A program made the translations under genes and the position numbers. Shown here piece after piece: positions 17,023 through 27,454 of a stretch of DNA of 64,000 bases (positions are counted from its first letter, which is position 1; the number at the start of each line of letters is the position of its first letter). The notes under the pieces are model-generated. The model searched no databases, was not told the origin of the DNA, and worked only from the letters and a program-made list of their open reading frames with translations. Source of the stretch: an uncultured Aquitalea sp. Its GTDB lineage: Bacteria; Pseudomonadota; Gammaproteobacteria; Burkholderiales; Chromobacteriaceae. The DNA lies in assembly GCF_945957525.1 (NCBI RefSeq), contig NZ_CAMFLA010000004.1, forward strand, positions 124,001 through 188,000. Reading direction: 5' to 3'.

Positions 17023-19902
17023 TCACACCGCGTGACCAGCTTCCTTCATCAAGGCTTCAGCGGTTTCCTTGTCGCCCATTTCCATGTAAAGCTTGGCCAA
17101 CTCCAGCTTGTCTTCCGCTTCAGACCTAGGCTTGGCGGCCGGAGACAGCGGCTCAGCCGGCGCCGGCACCTTCACACTGGGCAACGGCGACTTCTCATCC
17201 GCGTCGAGCAGGAAATCCATAGACAGCATAGGCTCAGGCGTCTGCGCTTTGACGGCGCTTTCCAGCTCAGCCTCACCAAGCGAAGCAAATGCATCCAGCC
17301 CGGACAGGCCTTCTTTCTCAACGGGAGGCAAAGGTGCCGGGCCCTTGACGCCCTGCTCCAGGAAGCTCATGTCCAGCATGGGCTCCGGCTTGGGCTCCGG
17401 ATGCAAAGCGCCCAACTCGGCAGCCAGATCCAGACCCACTTCTGGCTTGTGCTGTTCAAGTTGACGCAAGGCCGCAGTCATTTCCTGTGCAACCTGCTCG
17501 CTGTTGCTGGCCAGCGCCGCCGGCTCGGCCTTAACCGCAGCGGGTGCCTCAACAACCGCAGATGCAGGCTCGGCAACAGGCGGAGTTGCTGGCACGGCAA
17601 TCCGTACCGGTTGCAAATCGACCGCAGGCTCCATCTTGGGCGCGGCTACGGCAAACAGCGGATGCTCCGGTGCCAGCATCTGCCCCAGATCACAAACACG
17701 CATCCACAAGGTGCTGTCCTTGCCGAAGATGCCGCGCGCAGTCGTCGCCTCCGCGATGAAGCTTTCCTTGTCCGGCTGCATGGCCAGCACTTCCAGCAGC
17801 TTGTAGCGCAGATCCTGCCGCATCGGCTCGCGGGTCAACCCCTCGCGCAGGATTTCCAGCGCCTGATCAATACGCCCATAGGCCAAGTACACTTCAGCTT
17901 CAGCGATCAGATCCACCGAACCCAAGTCAATCCCCTCGCCGCGTTTCAGGCCGCTCATCAAAGTGGTAAGCGGGCCAAGCGTGAGCATGGAATGGCTTTC
18001 CTGCGGTTGCCGACCAGCCAGCAAGGGCTCGGAGCTTTGCTTGCGCTTGCGCATTCTTTGCGCCAGCAGGAGGGCACCCAATGCCACAGCGCCGCCGCCA
18101 ACATACATCAGCGTATTCTGATCGCCCAAGGTAGCCAGCACATCGTCCACAATGGACTCTTGCGCAGGCGCGCTGTTGTCGATGGATTTCACCGGCGTCG
18201 GCTTGGCTGCCGGAGCAGGCGCCGAGGCCGGTACCGCAACGGCAGCCGTCGCAGGAGCAGAAGCCGCGGCAGGCGGAGTCACTGGCGCGGCTACCCGAGC
18301 AGTCTCCGGCGCGCTGGCAGCTACAGGCGCCGGGACAGCAGCTTTTACAGATTCGGCAGCCGGTTTTTCCACCGCTTTGGCTGCTGGTGTGGACGCTGCA
18401 GCCTTCGCAGATGGAGCAGCCGCTGCAGTTTCCGTTGCCGGAGCAGGAGTGTAATTACTGACGGGCTTGGAAGCTTGCTGCTGAAGATTGCGTATCTTGT
18501 CTTCCAGCTCCTTGGCTTTTTGCTGCGCCGCCTGAAGAGCAACATCTTGCTGCTTCAGCGTTTCCTGCAAACGGGAAGTTTGAGGGGCAGCGCTAGCCGG
18601 CTTCATCTCCTTGACCGCATTAACCACCGGCGCAGAAGCAGGCACGGCCTTGGCCGATACGACATCCGGCGTCGCCTTGACCATCGGCTTGAGCGTTACC
18701 GGCGGCGCGGCCGCCGCTTCAACCGGCGGCTTCGCCGCAGATTTGGCAGGCGGGACAGGCTTCACAGCGGGTGGCGTCTTTTCGGCTGCGGCGGGTTTGG
18801 CTTGCACTTCGGCCAACTTGGGCTCTGCCCCTTCGCGCGGTTGAGTTGGACGAACTTTCCACTCGGCTGGATACTTGAGCGCGACGCCTGCCTTCAGCTT
18901 ATTGACATCGCCCGCGACAAAGGCTTCCGGATTCGATCGGTAGAGGTGATGGACCACCTCGGACTGACTGCCGCCGCCCTTCATCCTGGAAGCAATGGAG
19001 GACAACGTATCGCCTTTCAGAACGCGGTATACCTTCAGGGCTTGCAACCTGCCCGGCACGCTTGCGGTCTGTTCTACCGAACGCTCTTCCACGGTGTAGC
19101 CTGTGGGATCCGGCAGCAGGGTGTATTGCTTCTGCGCGCGGACATTGCCTGCCGCCACATCAAGGCGGAAGGACAGCACCGGCTCGTTGACCGGCTTGCC
19201 GGACTGCAACTGCAATATGCGTTTGCCCGCCGGGGAAACAAGCAGCTTGTGACTGATGGAGTCGATGATCTGTAATTGCTCGCGACTTGCGTGAGCCTGC
19301 CCGGCAGGATGCAGCTGCACTGAAACCTGATCGGTTTGCTTGGGCGCAGCGCCAAACAGTTCCAGTTCAGCCTGCAAGGGCTCGCCCAGGCGAGACTTGA
19401 CCTTCAGCTCGCCAAGACCCAGCGAACTCAATTTTGGCATCTGGTCCGGAGAGACGACCGCCTTCTTGACTTGCTCGTCGTGCGCCGGCGCCTTGTCCTT
19501 CTTGCGTGGGCCATCCCTCAGATAGTCCACTTCGAATTCGCGCACCAAACGCCCGGCCGGCCAACTCATTTCCACTGCAAACCGCAGGAGGGGTTCGGAG
19601 AATTGCGCCGGCCCCTTTACCAGCACCTTTTGCGGCGAACCATCCGGTTTGCGCAGCAGGGTGAACTTGAGAGAACCAGCGGAGGCACTGTAAGTAGACA
19701 ACAAAGGATAGTGATTGCGATCGGCCAGATTGACCTGCGTCGCGCCCTGCGGATCCTCGTCGACAACGGGAATTTCCGCCTCGAAAGCCTCGCCTTCCGA
19801 GGACAGCACGCGAATCGGCCCCAAACCCGCATAGGCCGCCGCTGCGCTTCCCATCCCTGCCACCAGTACTGCCAGCAGGGTCAAACCATTTCTTGAAGCC
19901 AT
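17023..19902 (-). CDS. fimV: FimV/HubP-family polar landmark protein, second tandem copy
   Basis: This 959-residue protein has a signal peptide (start MASRNGLTLLAVLVAG), then the FimV N-terminal domain with GLGPIRVLSSEGEAFEAEIP. A LysM-like peptidoglycan-binding part has TLSSIASRMKGGGSQ and NKLKAGVALKYP (about residues 290-350). It continues with Ala/Pro-rich linkers, a short coiled coil (LKQQDVALQAAQQKAKELEDK), one membrane segment near LMYVGGGAVALGALLLA (about residue 600) and an acidic cytoplasmic tail. It ends in the FimV C-terminal TPR-like motif DKLELAKLYMEMGDKETAEALMKEA. FimV organises poles and type IV pilus assembly. Its sequence differs clearly from the upstream paralogue. Confidence 0.88.
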   Translation of the reverse strand: MASRNGLTLLAVLVAGMGSAAAAYAGLGPIRVLSSEGEAFEAEIPVVDEDPQGATQVNLADRNHYPLLSTYSASAGSLKFTLLRKPDGSPQKVLVKGPAQFSEPLLRFAVEMSWPAGRLVREFEVDYLRDGPRKKDKAPAHDEQVKKAVVSPDQMPKLSSLGLGELKVKSRLGEPLQAELELFGAAPKQTDQVSVQLHPAGQAHASREQLQIIDSISHKLLVSPAGKRILQLQSGKPVNEPVLSFRLDVAAGNVRAQKQYTLLPDPTGYTVEERSVEQTASVPGRLQALKVYRVLKGDTLSSIASRMKGGGSQSEVVHHLYRSNPEAFVAGDVNKLKAGVALKYPAEWKVRPTQPREGAEPKLAEVQAKPAAAEKTPPAVKPVPPAKSAAKPPVEAAAAPPVTLKPMVKATPDVVSAKAVPASAPVVNAVKEMKPASAAPQTSRLQETLKQQDVALQAAQQKAKELEDKIRNLQQQASKPVSNYTPAPATETAAAAPSAKAAASTPAAKAVEKPAAESVKAAVPAPVAASAPETARVAAPVTPPAAASAPATAAVAVPASAPAPAAKPTPVKSIDNSAPAQESIVDDVLATLGDQNTLMYVGGGAVALGALLLAQRMRKRKQSSEPLLAGRQPQESHSMLTLGPLTTLMSGLKRGEGIDLGSVDLIAEAEVYLAYGRIDQALEILREGLTREPMRQDLRYKLLEVLAMQPDKESFIAEATTARGIFGKDSTLWMRVCDLGQMLAPEHPLFAVAAPKMEPAVDLQPVRIAVPATPPVAEPASAVVEAPAAVKAEPAALASNSEQVAQEMTAALRQLEQHKPEVGLDLAAELGALHPEPKPEPMLDMSFLEQGVKGPAPLPPVEKEGLSGLDAFASLGEAELESAVKAQTPEPMLSMDFLLDADEKSPLPSVKVPAPAEPLSPAAKPRSEAEDKLELAKLYMEMGDKETAEALMKEAGHAV

Positions 19903-19982
19903 CTTGTTAGACTTCCCCGATGCCTGTTTTGTACAGGTTTTATTTCCAATAAGCTGCCCGGCTTAAACAAATACAATTAAAT

Positions 19983-20009
19983 AACAAATTGGCCCTTTTG
20001 CAAAGGGCC
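19983..20009 (-). terminator. Terminator after the first fimV gene
   Basis: An 8-bp stem GGCCCTTT (19991-19998) / AAAGGGCC (20002-20009) with a 3-base loop is followed on the minus strand by an AT-rich tail. It sits 19 bases past the stop of the upstream FimV gene, so the two fimV genes are probably partly uncoupled. Confidence 0.75.
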
Positions 20010-20028
20010 ATGCCACATGAAATGGCCA

Positions 20029-22404
20029 TCAAGAGCTGATCTTGTCGAGCAGAGCCTGAGCTTCCTCCTTCAGACCACCCTGGGCTTCGCTGATCAGGTC
20101 CTGGAGAACTTCGCGCGCGCCGTCGCGGTCGCCCATGTCCAGATATACCTTGGCCAAGTCCAGCTTGGTGGAAAGCGGGTCATCCATCAATGTCATGCCC
20201 TCTGCCTCCACCGGCTTGGCCGGCGGTGCTGCAGGCGCTTGCGCCGCTGCTAGTTCCCCCGCCGGAGCGGGTGAAGGGGCTGCTTGCGCTACGCTGGCCG
20301 TCATCTCTTCATACAAAGACTCAAAGCCGGAAGATTCCGCCGCAGGGGCTGCAGGCTTCGAAGGCTCGGCCGGGGTATCCAGATTGAAATCGAAGTCCAG
20401 CAGATTGTTGTCCGCTGCCGGCGCGGGCTCTTCCACGGCCTGCGCAGGTTCTGCCGCCACGGGCGCGGCGAGCGCGTTATCCAGATCGAAGTCCAGCATA
20501 TTGCCGCCAGCTTCAGCCGCCGCAGGCGCAGACTCTTCGGCAAACAGCGCAGCACGCAGCGGATCCACCGCATCGGGCTCCGGAACAGCCGGTTGCGCGG
20601 CTTGCGCCGGGGCTGCCACAGGCGCGGGCTCGCTCATATCGCCGAACAACTCCTTATCCAAGTCGATCACGCCATCGGAAGCCGCCGGCACAGCAACAGG
20701 CTCCAGAGCGGCTTCAGCACTGTGATACAAGGCATTGGCCGGATCGATGGCAAGACCCATGGCAGCCACCTTGGCCCACATCTGGCCCTTGCCGTCCGTT
20801 GTGGTGTGCAGTTCGCGAGCCAGTTTTTCAAAGCTGGTCGCATCCGGGCGAGCCGCATAGAGCTCCAGCAGCTTGACGCGCACTTCCTGGCGGGAGGGAT
20901 CTTTGGCCAGCGCATCTTTGAGGATTTCCTCCGCCTGGACATCGCGGCCATAGGCCATGTACACCTCAGCCTCGGCAATCGGATCAACCTCGGCGGCATC
21001 AATCGCGCCGGCCGACTGGGTAAAGTTGGTCATGAAAGAATGGCCGCCGCCCACCGAGGCCGGGCCGTTCATATTGGTGACCGCGCCACGACCCAGCACG
21101 GCATTGGAACTCTGGGTGGACACCTGCAAAGCAGGCCCCGCGGCATTCTTGCGCCGCCGAGCCAGTGCAGCGACCACCAGGCCGATCACGCCCACGCCGG
21201 CAATACCACCGCCAACCAGCGGCAGATTGTCGATGAGGGTGTCAAGGAAGGATTTCTCCGGCGGCGGGGGCGGCGGCGCTACCGGTTTGGGAGCGGGCTT
21301 GGGCACAACAGGGGCCGGCGCGCTGGCCGGCTGCGGCGCAACCTCGGCGGCAGGGGCGGACGCAAGGCCAGCCGGTGCGGAGGCGGACAGCGGCGCCGCT
21401 TCCGGTGCGGAGGCGGCTGGCGGCATCGGCTTGCCAGCCTGCAAGGCCTTGAGTTGTTCTTCCAGCGCGGTAATGCGCGCCTGAGCGTCTTTCAGTGACT
21501 GTTCACGTGCGGCTACCTGCTGCTCGAGCGCGCCCAGTTTCGAAGCGTCTGCAGCGCCGGCCTCAGGCGGCACCAGCTTCAGCACATCACCGTTCTTGCC
21601 CTTGCCTGCAGCCGGTTGAGCTTGCGCCGGCATCGCATTGTCAGCCGGAGCCGTTGCGGCCGCTCCACCGAGAATGTCGCGAGCCTGCTCAGGCGTGATG
21701 GCCTTGATACGGCCGACAGGCGGTACCTTGAGCGTAATGCCGGCTTTCAGCTTGTTGGGGTTGCCGTCAATGAAGGCATGCGGATTGGCTTGCACCAAGG
21801 CCGCCATGGTTTGTTCGGTGCCTGCGCCCGCAGGCTTCACCCGTGCCGCCAGACCGCGCAACGTAGAACCCGCTCGCGTTTGCAGCGTACCCGGGGTGGC
21901 GGATGGACGAGCATGAGCTGTTTTGCCCTCACCTTGGTATCGCGAGCTCAGATTGCTGTCGCCGTATGCGGGCAAGTCTTGCACGATGTTCTTGCCTTGC
22001 GGGGCGCTGTAGCTGGCAGGATCAAGCAGGACAGTGTACTCACGCACCGAGCGACCGGAAGACGTTTTGGCCTCAACGACAAAGCGGAGATAGGGTTCGT
22101 TGATGGGAGTGCTGGAAGAGACGTGAATCACGGCGCCGCGTGAGGAAGGCGCTACGGAAAAGCGCAACGCAGACATATAACCTGAGTAATCGACATTCAG
22201 ATCCCGGAAGGTATCCGGACTCGCCAAGCCTATGCGAGCCCCCTCCAGTTCCGACGAGCGTACCCCTGTCAGCTCGATATCGGCGCGAAACGTCTCGCCA
22301 AGGTTGGAACGGACGCTGATTCTTCCGAGACTTGCCCATGCGCCGGCTGAAAACAGCATGGCAACGGCAAGAACGCTCAGTTTCATTTTCGCCTGATTAG
22401 TCAC
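20029..22404 (-). CDS. fimV: FimV/HubP-family polar landmark protein, first tandem copy
   Basis: This 791-residue protein has the same plan as the downstream gene. It has a signal peptide (KLSVLAVAMLFSAGAWA), the N-terminal domain SLGRISVRSNLGETFRADIEL, a LysM-like region near residues 190-260 and a coiled coil (EQQVAAREQSLKDAQARITA). A Pro-rich linker is followed by a membrane segment GVGVIGLVVAALARRRK (about residue 410) and an acidic tail ending DLAKVYLDMGDRDGAREVLQ. The GTG at 22404 has GGAAGG six bases upstream; an ATG at 22386 is the alternative and would only trim the signal peptide. It lies next to asd, the usual fimV address. Confidence 0.9.
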   Translation of the reverse strand: MTNQAKMKLSVLAVAMLFSAGAWASLGRISVRSNLGETFRADIELTGVRSSELEGARIGLASPDTFRDLNVDYSGYMSALRFSVAPSSRGAVIHVSSSTPINEPYLRFVVEAKTSSGRSVREYTVLLDPASYSAPQGKNIVQDLPAYGDSNLSSRYQGEGKTAHARPSATPGTLQTRAGSTLRGLAARVKPAGAGTEQTMAALVQANPHAFIDGNPNKLKAGITLKVPPVGRIKAITPEQARDILGGAAATAPADNAMPAQAQPAAGKGKNGDVLKLVPPEAGAADASKLGALEQQVAAREQSLKDAQARITALEEQLKALQAGKPMPPAASAPEAAPLSASAPAGLASAPAAEVAPQPASAPAPVVPKPAPKPVAPPPPPPEKSFLDTLIDNLPLVGGGIAGVGVIGLVVAALARRRKNAAGPALQVSTQSSNAVLGRGAVTNMNGPASVGGGHSFMTNFTQSAGAIDAAEVDPIAEAEVYMAYGRDVQAEEILKDALAKDPSRQEVRVKLLELYAARPDATSFEKLARELHTTTDGKGQMWAKVAAMGLAIDPANALYHSAEAALEPVAVPAASDGVIDLDKELFGDMSEPAPVAAPAQAAQPAVPEPDAVDPLRAALFAEESAPAAAEAGGNMLDFDLDNALAAPVAAEPAQAVEEPAPAADNNLLDFDFNLDTPAEPSKPAAPAAESSGFESLYEEMTASVAQAAPSPAPAGELAAAQAPAAPPAKPVEAEGMTLMDDPLSTKLDLAKVYLDMGDRDGAREVLQDLISEAQGGLKEEAQALLDKISS

Positions 22405-22557
22405 AGTCTACCTTCCGGCATTTATTGGTCTTGGTTTTATTCGGGCAGCCGCCCGTTGAGGGCGGGCTGCCGGCAACTAGTGCCATCTTAGGCCCTAGCA
22501 AAGGTTTTAGCTAGATTTCATAACAACTGAACCCAAGGATTCCTTGGAAATTTGACG

Positions 22558-23559
22558 TCATTCAAACAAACCTGCTTTCAAAAGCGACTCCGCTGCCATC
22601 ACGCAGGGAAGCGCCGCTCCGGTGCGCACATTGTCGGCCGCCAACCAGAAACTGATGGATTTTCCATTCTTGCGCAGTCTGCTCACCCAGACGGCTTCGT
22701 TGCCGGTGGCTTCCATCGGCGTGACATGACCGCCGTGCTGTTCGCGGGAAACCACCTGCAGGCCGGCAGCTTTGAAGCGGGTGATGATATTGCTCAGCTC
22801 CGCATCGTCGCGCACTTCGGCGCTGACCGCCCAGCCATGACCAAAGAACACCGGCACCCGTGCGCAAGAAGCTTCGACGCGCAAAGCGGGCAGCCCCAGT
22901 ACACGCGTCAGCTCGTTCATGATGGAGCGTTCTTCTTCCGCGACGCCCTCTTCGTCCAGCTCGCCGATTTGCGGCAGCACGTTGAAAGCAATGCGCTTGC
23001 TATACACTGCCGGCTCGGCCTCGCGATGGGAGAACAGGGCCGTAGTTTGTTCGGCCAGCTCTTCCAGGGCTTTCTGGCCGGTACCTGATACCGACTGGTA
23101 CGTAGCAACCGTCACACGCTCCAGCCCCAGCGGCAGCAGCGGCGCCAGCGCCAGCGCTAGGGGGGTGACGGTGCAATTGGGCACGGACACCAGCGCGCCT
23201 TCGGCCAACCCTTGCAGCAATGCGCCGTTGATCGGCGTCACCACCAGCGGTACCTCTTCGTCCAAGCGGAACGCGCTGCTGAAATCAATCACAGCAACGC
23301 CGGCGGCGCGCGCTTCCGGCACATACTGGCGGGCGATATCCGCGCCGGCGACAAAAATCGCCATGGCCACGTTTTCGAAGCTGAACTCGTCCAGCTGGCG
23401 CACGTCCAGTTCCAGATTGCCGAAAGAGACAGTGCCGCCATCATGCTCGGCGGTATCCACGGCGAACACGCGACTAACGGGAAACTGGCGTTCGGCAAGC
23501 AATTCCAGCACGGCCTGGCCGATCAGGCCGGCAGCGCCCACTACGGCAATCTGCATCAT
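22558..23559 (-). CDS. usg: Aspartate-semialdehyde dehydrogenase homologue (USG-1 type)
   Basis: This 333-residue protein has the NADP-binding start IAVVGAAGLIGQAVLELL and the SemiAldhyde_dh fold. The active-site cysteine position is kept: C129 in VSVPNCTVTP. The later segment SCARVPVFFGHGWAVSAEV resembles the substrate-binding region. USG-1 proteins are paralogues of Asd found beside asd in pseudomonads, with unclear function. With the cysteine present, this copy could be catalytically active. It follows asd by about 130 bases, with a terminator between. Confidence 0.8.
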   Translation of the reverse strand: MMQIAVVGAAGLIGQAVLELLAERQFPVSRVFAVDTAEHDGGTVSFGNLELDVRQLDEFSFENVAMAIFVAGADIARQYVPEARAAGVAVIDFSSAFRLDEEVPLVVTPINGALLQGLAEGALVSVPNCTVTPLALALAPLLPLGLERVTVATYQSVSGTGQKALEELAEQTTALFSHREAEPAVYSKRIAFNVLPQIGELDEEGVAEEERSIMNELTRVLGLPALRVEASCARVPVFFGHGWAVSAEVRDDAELSNIITRFKAAGLQVVSREQHGGHVTPMEATGNEAVWVSRLRKNGKSISFWLAADNVRTGAALPCVMAAESLLKAGLFE

Positions 23560-23610
23560 TTTTATTTCATTCCTTAAAGCGAATCACGCGACCGCGAACA
23601 TGCGGCAACG

Positions 23611-23634
23611 AAAAAGGGCGCCGAAGCGCCCTTT
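23611..23634 (-). terminator. Terminator of asd
   Basis: An 8-bp stem AAAGGGCG (23613-23620) / CGCCCTTT (23627-23634) with a 6-base loop is followed by TT and more T on the minus strand. It lies about 55 bases past the asd stop. Confidence 0.85.
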
Positions 23635-23691
23635 GGAGTCTAGTCGATCCGGCCGGGGCCGGAACAAGGGTTATCAGTATTTTAACCCGAA

Positions 23692-24804
23692 TCAGCGTTC
23701 AATGAGGATGCGCAGCATGCGGCGCAGCGGTTCGGCCGCACCCCACAGCAGCTGGTCGCCCACGGTGAAGGCGGACAGGTAGTCGCCACCCATGGCCAGC
23801 TTGCGCAGACGGCCTACCGGCGTGGTCAGCGTGCCGGTCACCGCAGCCGGAGTCAGATCCTTCATGGACGCTTCGCGGGTGTTGGGCACCACTTTCGCCC
23901 ACGGATTGGCGGCAGCCAGCATGGCTTCGATTTCATCCAGAGGCACATCCTGCTTCAGTTTGATGGTCAGCGCCTGACTGTGGCAGCGCATGGCGCCGAT
24001 GCGCACGCACAGGCCGTCCACCGGTACCGGGTTGGCCGAACGGCCGAGAATCTTGTTGGTTTCAACGCCGCCCTTCCACTCTTCCTTGGACTGGCCGTTG
24101 CCCAGATCCTTGTCGATCCACGGGATCAGGCTGCCAGCCAGCGGTACGCCGAAGTTCTGGCAAGGAAAGTCGCCGGAGCGCAGGAAGTCGGACACTTTGC
24201 GGTCGATATCCAGAATGGCGGAGGACGGATCGGCCAGCAAATCGGATACCTGGGCATTGACCGCGCCCATGCCGGACAGCAGCTCGCGCATGTTCTGCGC
24301 GCCGGCGCCTGAGGCGGCCTGATAGGTCATGGAGGTGACCCACTCCACCAGATCGTTCTGGAACAAGCCGCCCAGCGCCATCAGCATCAAGGAGACGGTA
24401 CAGTTGCCGCCGACGTAGTCCTTCACGCCGCGCGACAGGCCGTTTTCGATCACGTTCTTGTTGACCGGATCGAGAATGATGATGGCGCTGTCTTCCATGC
24501 GCAGCGTGGAAGCAGCGTCAATCCAGTAGCCCGTCCAGCCGGCGGCGCGCAGTTTCGGGTAGATGTCGCTGGTGTAATCGCCGCCCTGACAGGTGACGAT
24601 GGCGTCCATGGCCTTCAGCTCATCGATATTCTTGGCGTCCTTCAACGGCGGCACGTCGCGACCGATGGCGGGACCCTTGCCGCCCACATTGGAAGTGGTA
24701 AAGAACACCGGTTCGTTGATGACGGCGAAATCGTTCTCTTCACGCATGCGCTGCATCAGCACGGAACCTACCATGCCGCGCCAGCCTACAAAGCCTACTT
24801 TCAC
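23692..24804 (-). CDS. asd: Aspartate-semialdehyde dehydrogenase
   Basis: This 370-residue enzyme reduces aspartyl phosphate to the semialdehyde, the branch point for lysine, threonine, methionine and diaminopimelate. It has the N-terminal NADP motif [14 protein letters not shown] and catalytic C135 in [28 protein letters not shown] is the conserved substrate-binding strand with the active-site histidine. Its length matches the Gram-negative Asd class. It lies between leuB and the usg homologue, with terminators on both sides, so it is probably transcribed on its own. Confidence 0.97.
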   Translation of the reverse strand: MKVGFVGWRGMVGSVLMQRMREENDFAVINEPVFFTTSNVGGKGPAIGRDVPPLKDAKNIDELKAMDAIVTCQGGDYTSDIYPKLRAAGWTGYWIDAASTLRMEDSAIIILDPVNKNVIENGLSRGVKDYVGGNCTVSLMLMALGGLFQNDLVEWVTSMTYQAASGAGAQNMRELLSGMGAVNAQVSDLLADPSSAILDIDRKVSDFLRSGDFPCQNFGVPLAGSLIPWIDKDLGNGQSKEEWKGGVETNKILGRSANPVPVDGLCVRIGAMRCHSQALTIKLKQDVPLDEIEAMLAAANPWAKVVPNTREASMKDLTPAAVTGTLTTPVGRLRKLAMGGDYLSAFTVGDQLLWGAAEPLRRMLRILIER

Positions 24805-24987
24805 GGGTTTTCTCCTGGAGATCTGTCTCTATAAAGTTGCGATTGGCCCGTCGGCTTGCGCCACGGGCCATCTGATTTTTGTCACTCCATTGTGCAGCGC
24901 GGCAGCCTGTGTGGCAATGGGGTTCACCCTTTGTGTGTGACAATTTTTTGTCAGACAAGCCGCCCTCTCCGCCGCGCGCCGACGTGA

Positions 24988-25025
24988 AAACACAAGGCCG
25001 GCCCGGTTGCCCGGGCCGGCCTTGT
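24988..25025 (-). terminator. Terminator of leuB
   Basis: A long GC-rich stem of about 14 bp (ACAAGGCCGGCCCGG from 24992, paired with the segment ending 25025) is followed on the minus strand by GTTTTC. It begins 20 bases after the leuB stop and separates leuB from asd. Confidence 0.88.
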
Positions 25026-25044
25026 CGCTACCGGGCATTACCGC

Positions 25045-26109
<1,065 letters not shown>

Positions 26110-26170
26110 GATGTTTTCCTTTTCCGGGCCGCCGCAACCGGCCTGCCCATGATTTGCATCCAATATAGCG

Positions 26171-26509
26171 TTAGTGCCCGCCCTGCAGGTTCAGCGCCAC
26201 CACGCCCGCCGCGATCAAGCCCAATCCGGCCAGGCGCATCGGACCGGCCGCCTCGCCGTACAGCCAGATGCCCAGCAGCGCCGTGCCCGCCGTACCGCCT
26301 GCGGCCCATACGGCGTAAGTGAGCCCCATATCCAGCCGGCGCAGGGCCAGCCCCATCAGCCAGATGGCGGACAGGTAACACAGGCAACTGGCAAGTGACG
26401 GCAAGAGACGACTGAGCCCTTGCGATTGTCTTAAGGCCAGATTGCCGATGATTTCGGCAACAATGCTGGCCAGCAGCATCGCCCAGGCAAATCCGAGTTG
26501 TTGAGGCAT
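26171..26509 (-). CDS. Small multidrug resistance (SMR) family transporter
   Basis: This 112-residue protein has four membrane segments. The essential membrane glutamate of the family is in TM1 ([15 protein letters not shown], residue 19). The signature [22 protein letters not shown] lies in TM3-TM4. SMR pumps work as dimers and exchange protons for cationic drugs, guanidinium or polyamines; which one cannot be told. It is placed between leuD and leuB in the same direction with 60-70-base gaps, an unusual insertion into the leucine operon. Confidence 0.85.
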   Translation of the reverse strand: MPQQLGFAWAMLLASIVAEIIGNLALRQSQGLSRLLPSLASCLCYLSAIWLMGLALRRLDMGLTYAVWAAGGTAGTALLGIWLYGEAAGPMRLAGLGLIAAGVVALNLQGGH

Positions 26510-26581
26510 GACGCCCTCCTTTGACGCGCCGGCTTATACCGAGCCGACACGGAACTCATGGAGGGCGGTACCCGCGTTTTA

Positions 26582-27220
26582 TCAGGCGAACAGCCAGGGC
26601 TGGCTTTGGCGACGCGCAGCCTCGTAGCTCTTGATCTGCTCGGCGTGACGCAAGGTCAGGCCGATTTCGTCCAAGCCGCCCAAGAGACACTGCTTGCGGT
26701 GTTCGGTGATGTCGAAAGAGAAAGACTGGCCGGACGGCGTGGAGATGGTTTGCGCCGCCAGATCCACCGTCAGCTTGTAGCCTTCTTGCGCTTCGCATTC
26801 GCGGAACAGCAAATCCACCACCTCAGCCGGCTGCACGATGGGCAGCAAACCGTTCTTGTAGCAGTTGTTGAAGAAGATATCGGCGAAGCTGGGGGCGATC
26901 ACAACGCGGAAGCCTTGATCGTCCAGTGCCCACGGCGCATGTTCGCGGCTGGAGCCGCAACCGAAGTTTTCGCGCGCCAGCAGCACTTCCGCGCCTTGGT
27001 AACGCGGAAAATTCAGGACGAAATCCGGATTCAGCGGACGCTGGCTGTTGTCCATGCCCGGCTCGCCGTGATCGAGATAACGCCATTCATCGAACAGGTT
27101 TGGGCCGAAGCCGGAACGCTTGATCGACTTGAGAAACTGCTTGGGGATGATCGCGTCGGTATCGACGTTGGCGCGATCAAGCGGACAAACCAGTCCGTTG
27201 AGTGTGGTGAATGCTTTCAT
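26582..27220 (-). CDS. leuD: 3-isopropylmalate dehydratase small subunit
   Basis: This 212-residue subunit works with LeuC to isomerise 2- to 3-isopropylmalate. It starts [34 protein letters not shown], with the typical aconitase swivel-domain motif [13 protein letters not shown]. The substrate-recognition loop [15 protein letters not shown] follows (about residues 92-106). The length is standard. It lies 77 bases downstream of the entericidin-like gene, and a repeated-word copy fills part of that gap. Confidence 0.97.
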   Translation of the reverse strand: MKAFTTLNGLVCPLDRANVDTDAIIPKQFLKSIKRSGFGPNLFDEWRYLDHGEPGMDNSQRPLNPDFVLNFPRYQGAEVLLARENFGCGSSREHAPWALDDQGFRVVIAPSFADIFFNNCYKNGLLPIVQPAEVVDLLFRECEAQEGYKLTVDLAAQTISTPSGQSFSFDITEHRKQCLLGGLDEIGLTLRHAEQIKSYEAARRQSQPWLFA

Positions 27221-27297
27221 CGGTATGCCATTTCCCGGGCGCGGGGCCCTGAGCTTGGGTTTGCCGTAGCGGGCGGCAAGGCCGCCCTTCGGCCAAC

Positions 27298-27435
27298 TTA
27301 GAGTTTATTGGAAACGTCCTTGGCGGCGTTTTCGATGGCCTGGCCGCCCTTGGAGACGTCCTGACCAATGCCCCGCACGGTATTGCAGGCGCTCAGCGCC
27401 AGCGCGGCGATCACTATCAGCATCAGTTTGCGCAT
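27298..27435 (-). CDS. ecnA: Entericidin A/B-like small lipoprotein
   Basis: This 45-residue ORF has a signal peptide ([17 protein letters not shown]) and lipobox LSAC. It is followed by the entericidin body [20 protein letters not shown], an amphipathic helix. AGGAG lies six bases before the ATG at 27435. Entericidins are small envelope lipoproteins with a proposed toxin/antidote or stress role in E. coli; the role here is unknown. It sits between leuC and leuD in the same direction with a 19-base gap to leuC, and so is likely co-transcribed with the leucine genes. Confidence 0.88.
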   Translation of the reverse strand: MRKLMLIVIAALALSACNTVRGIGQDVSKGGQAIENAAKDVSNKL

Positions 27436-27454
27436 GGAAGTTCTCCTGACTGCA

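Noticed and set aside
16993..19275. Long plus-strand open frame antisense to the second fimV
   Set aside because: It is an Arg/Gly/His-rich translation typical of GC-rich antisense frames. The minus frame has FimV domains and a signal peptide.
22444..22471. Hairpin GGCAGCC/GGGCTGCC between usg and fimV as a terminator
   Set aside because: The stem has bulges and the following minus-strand sequence (CGAATAAAAC) has no T-run, so I do not call it.
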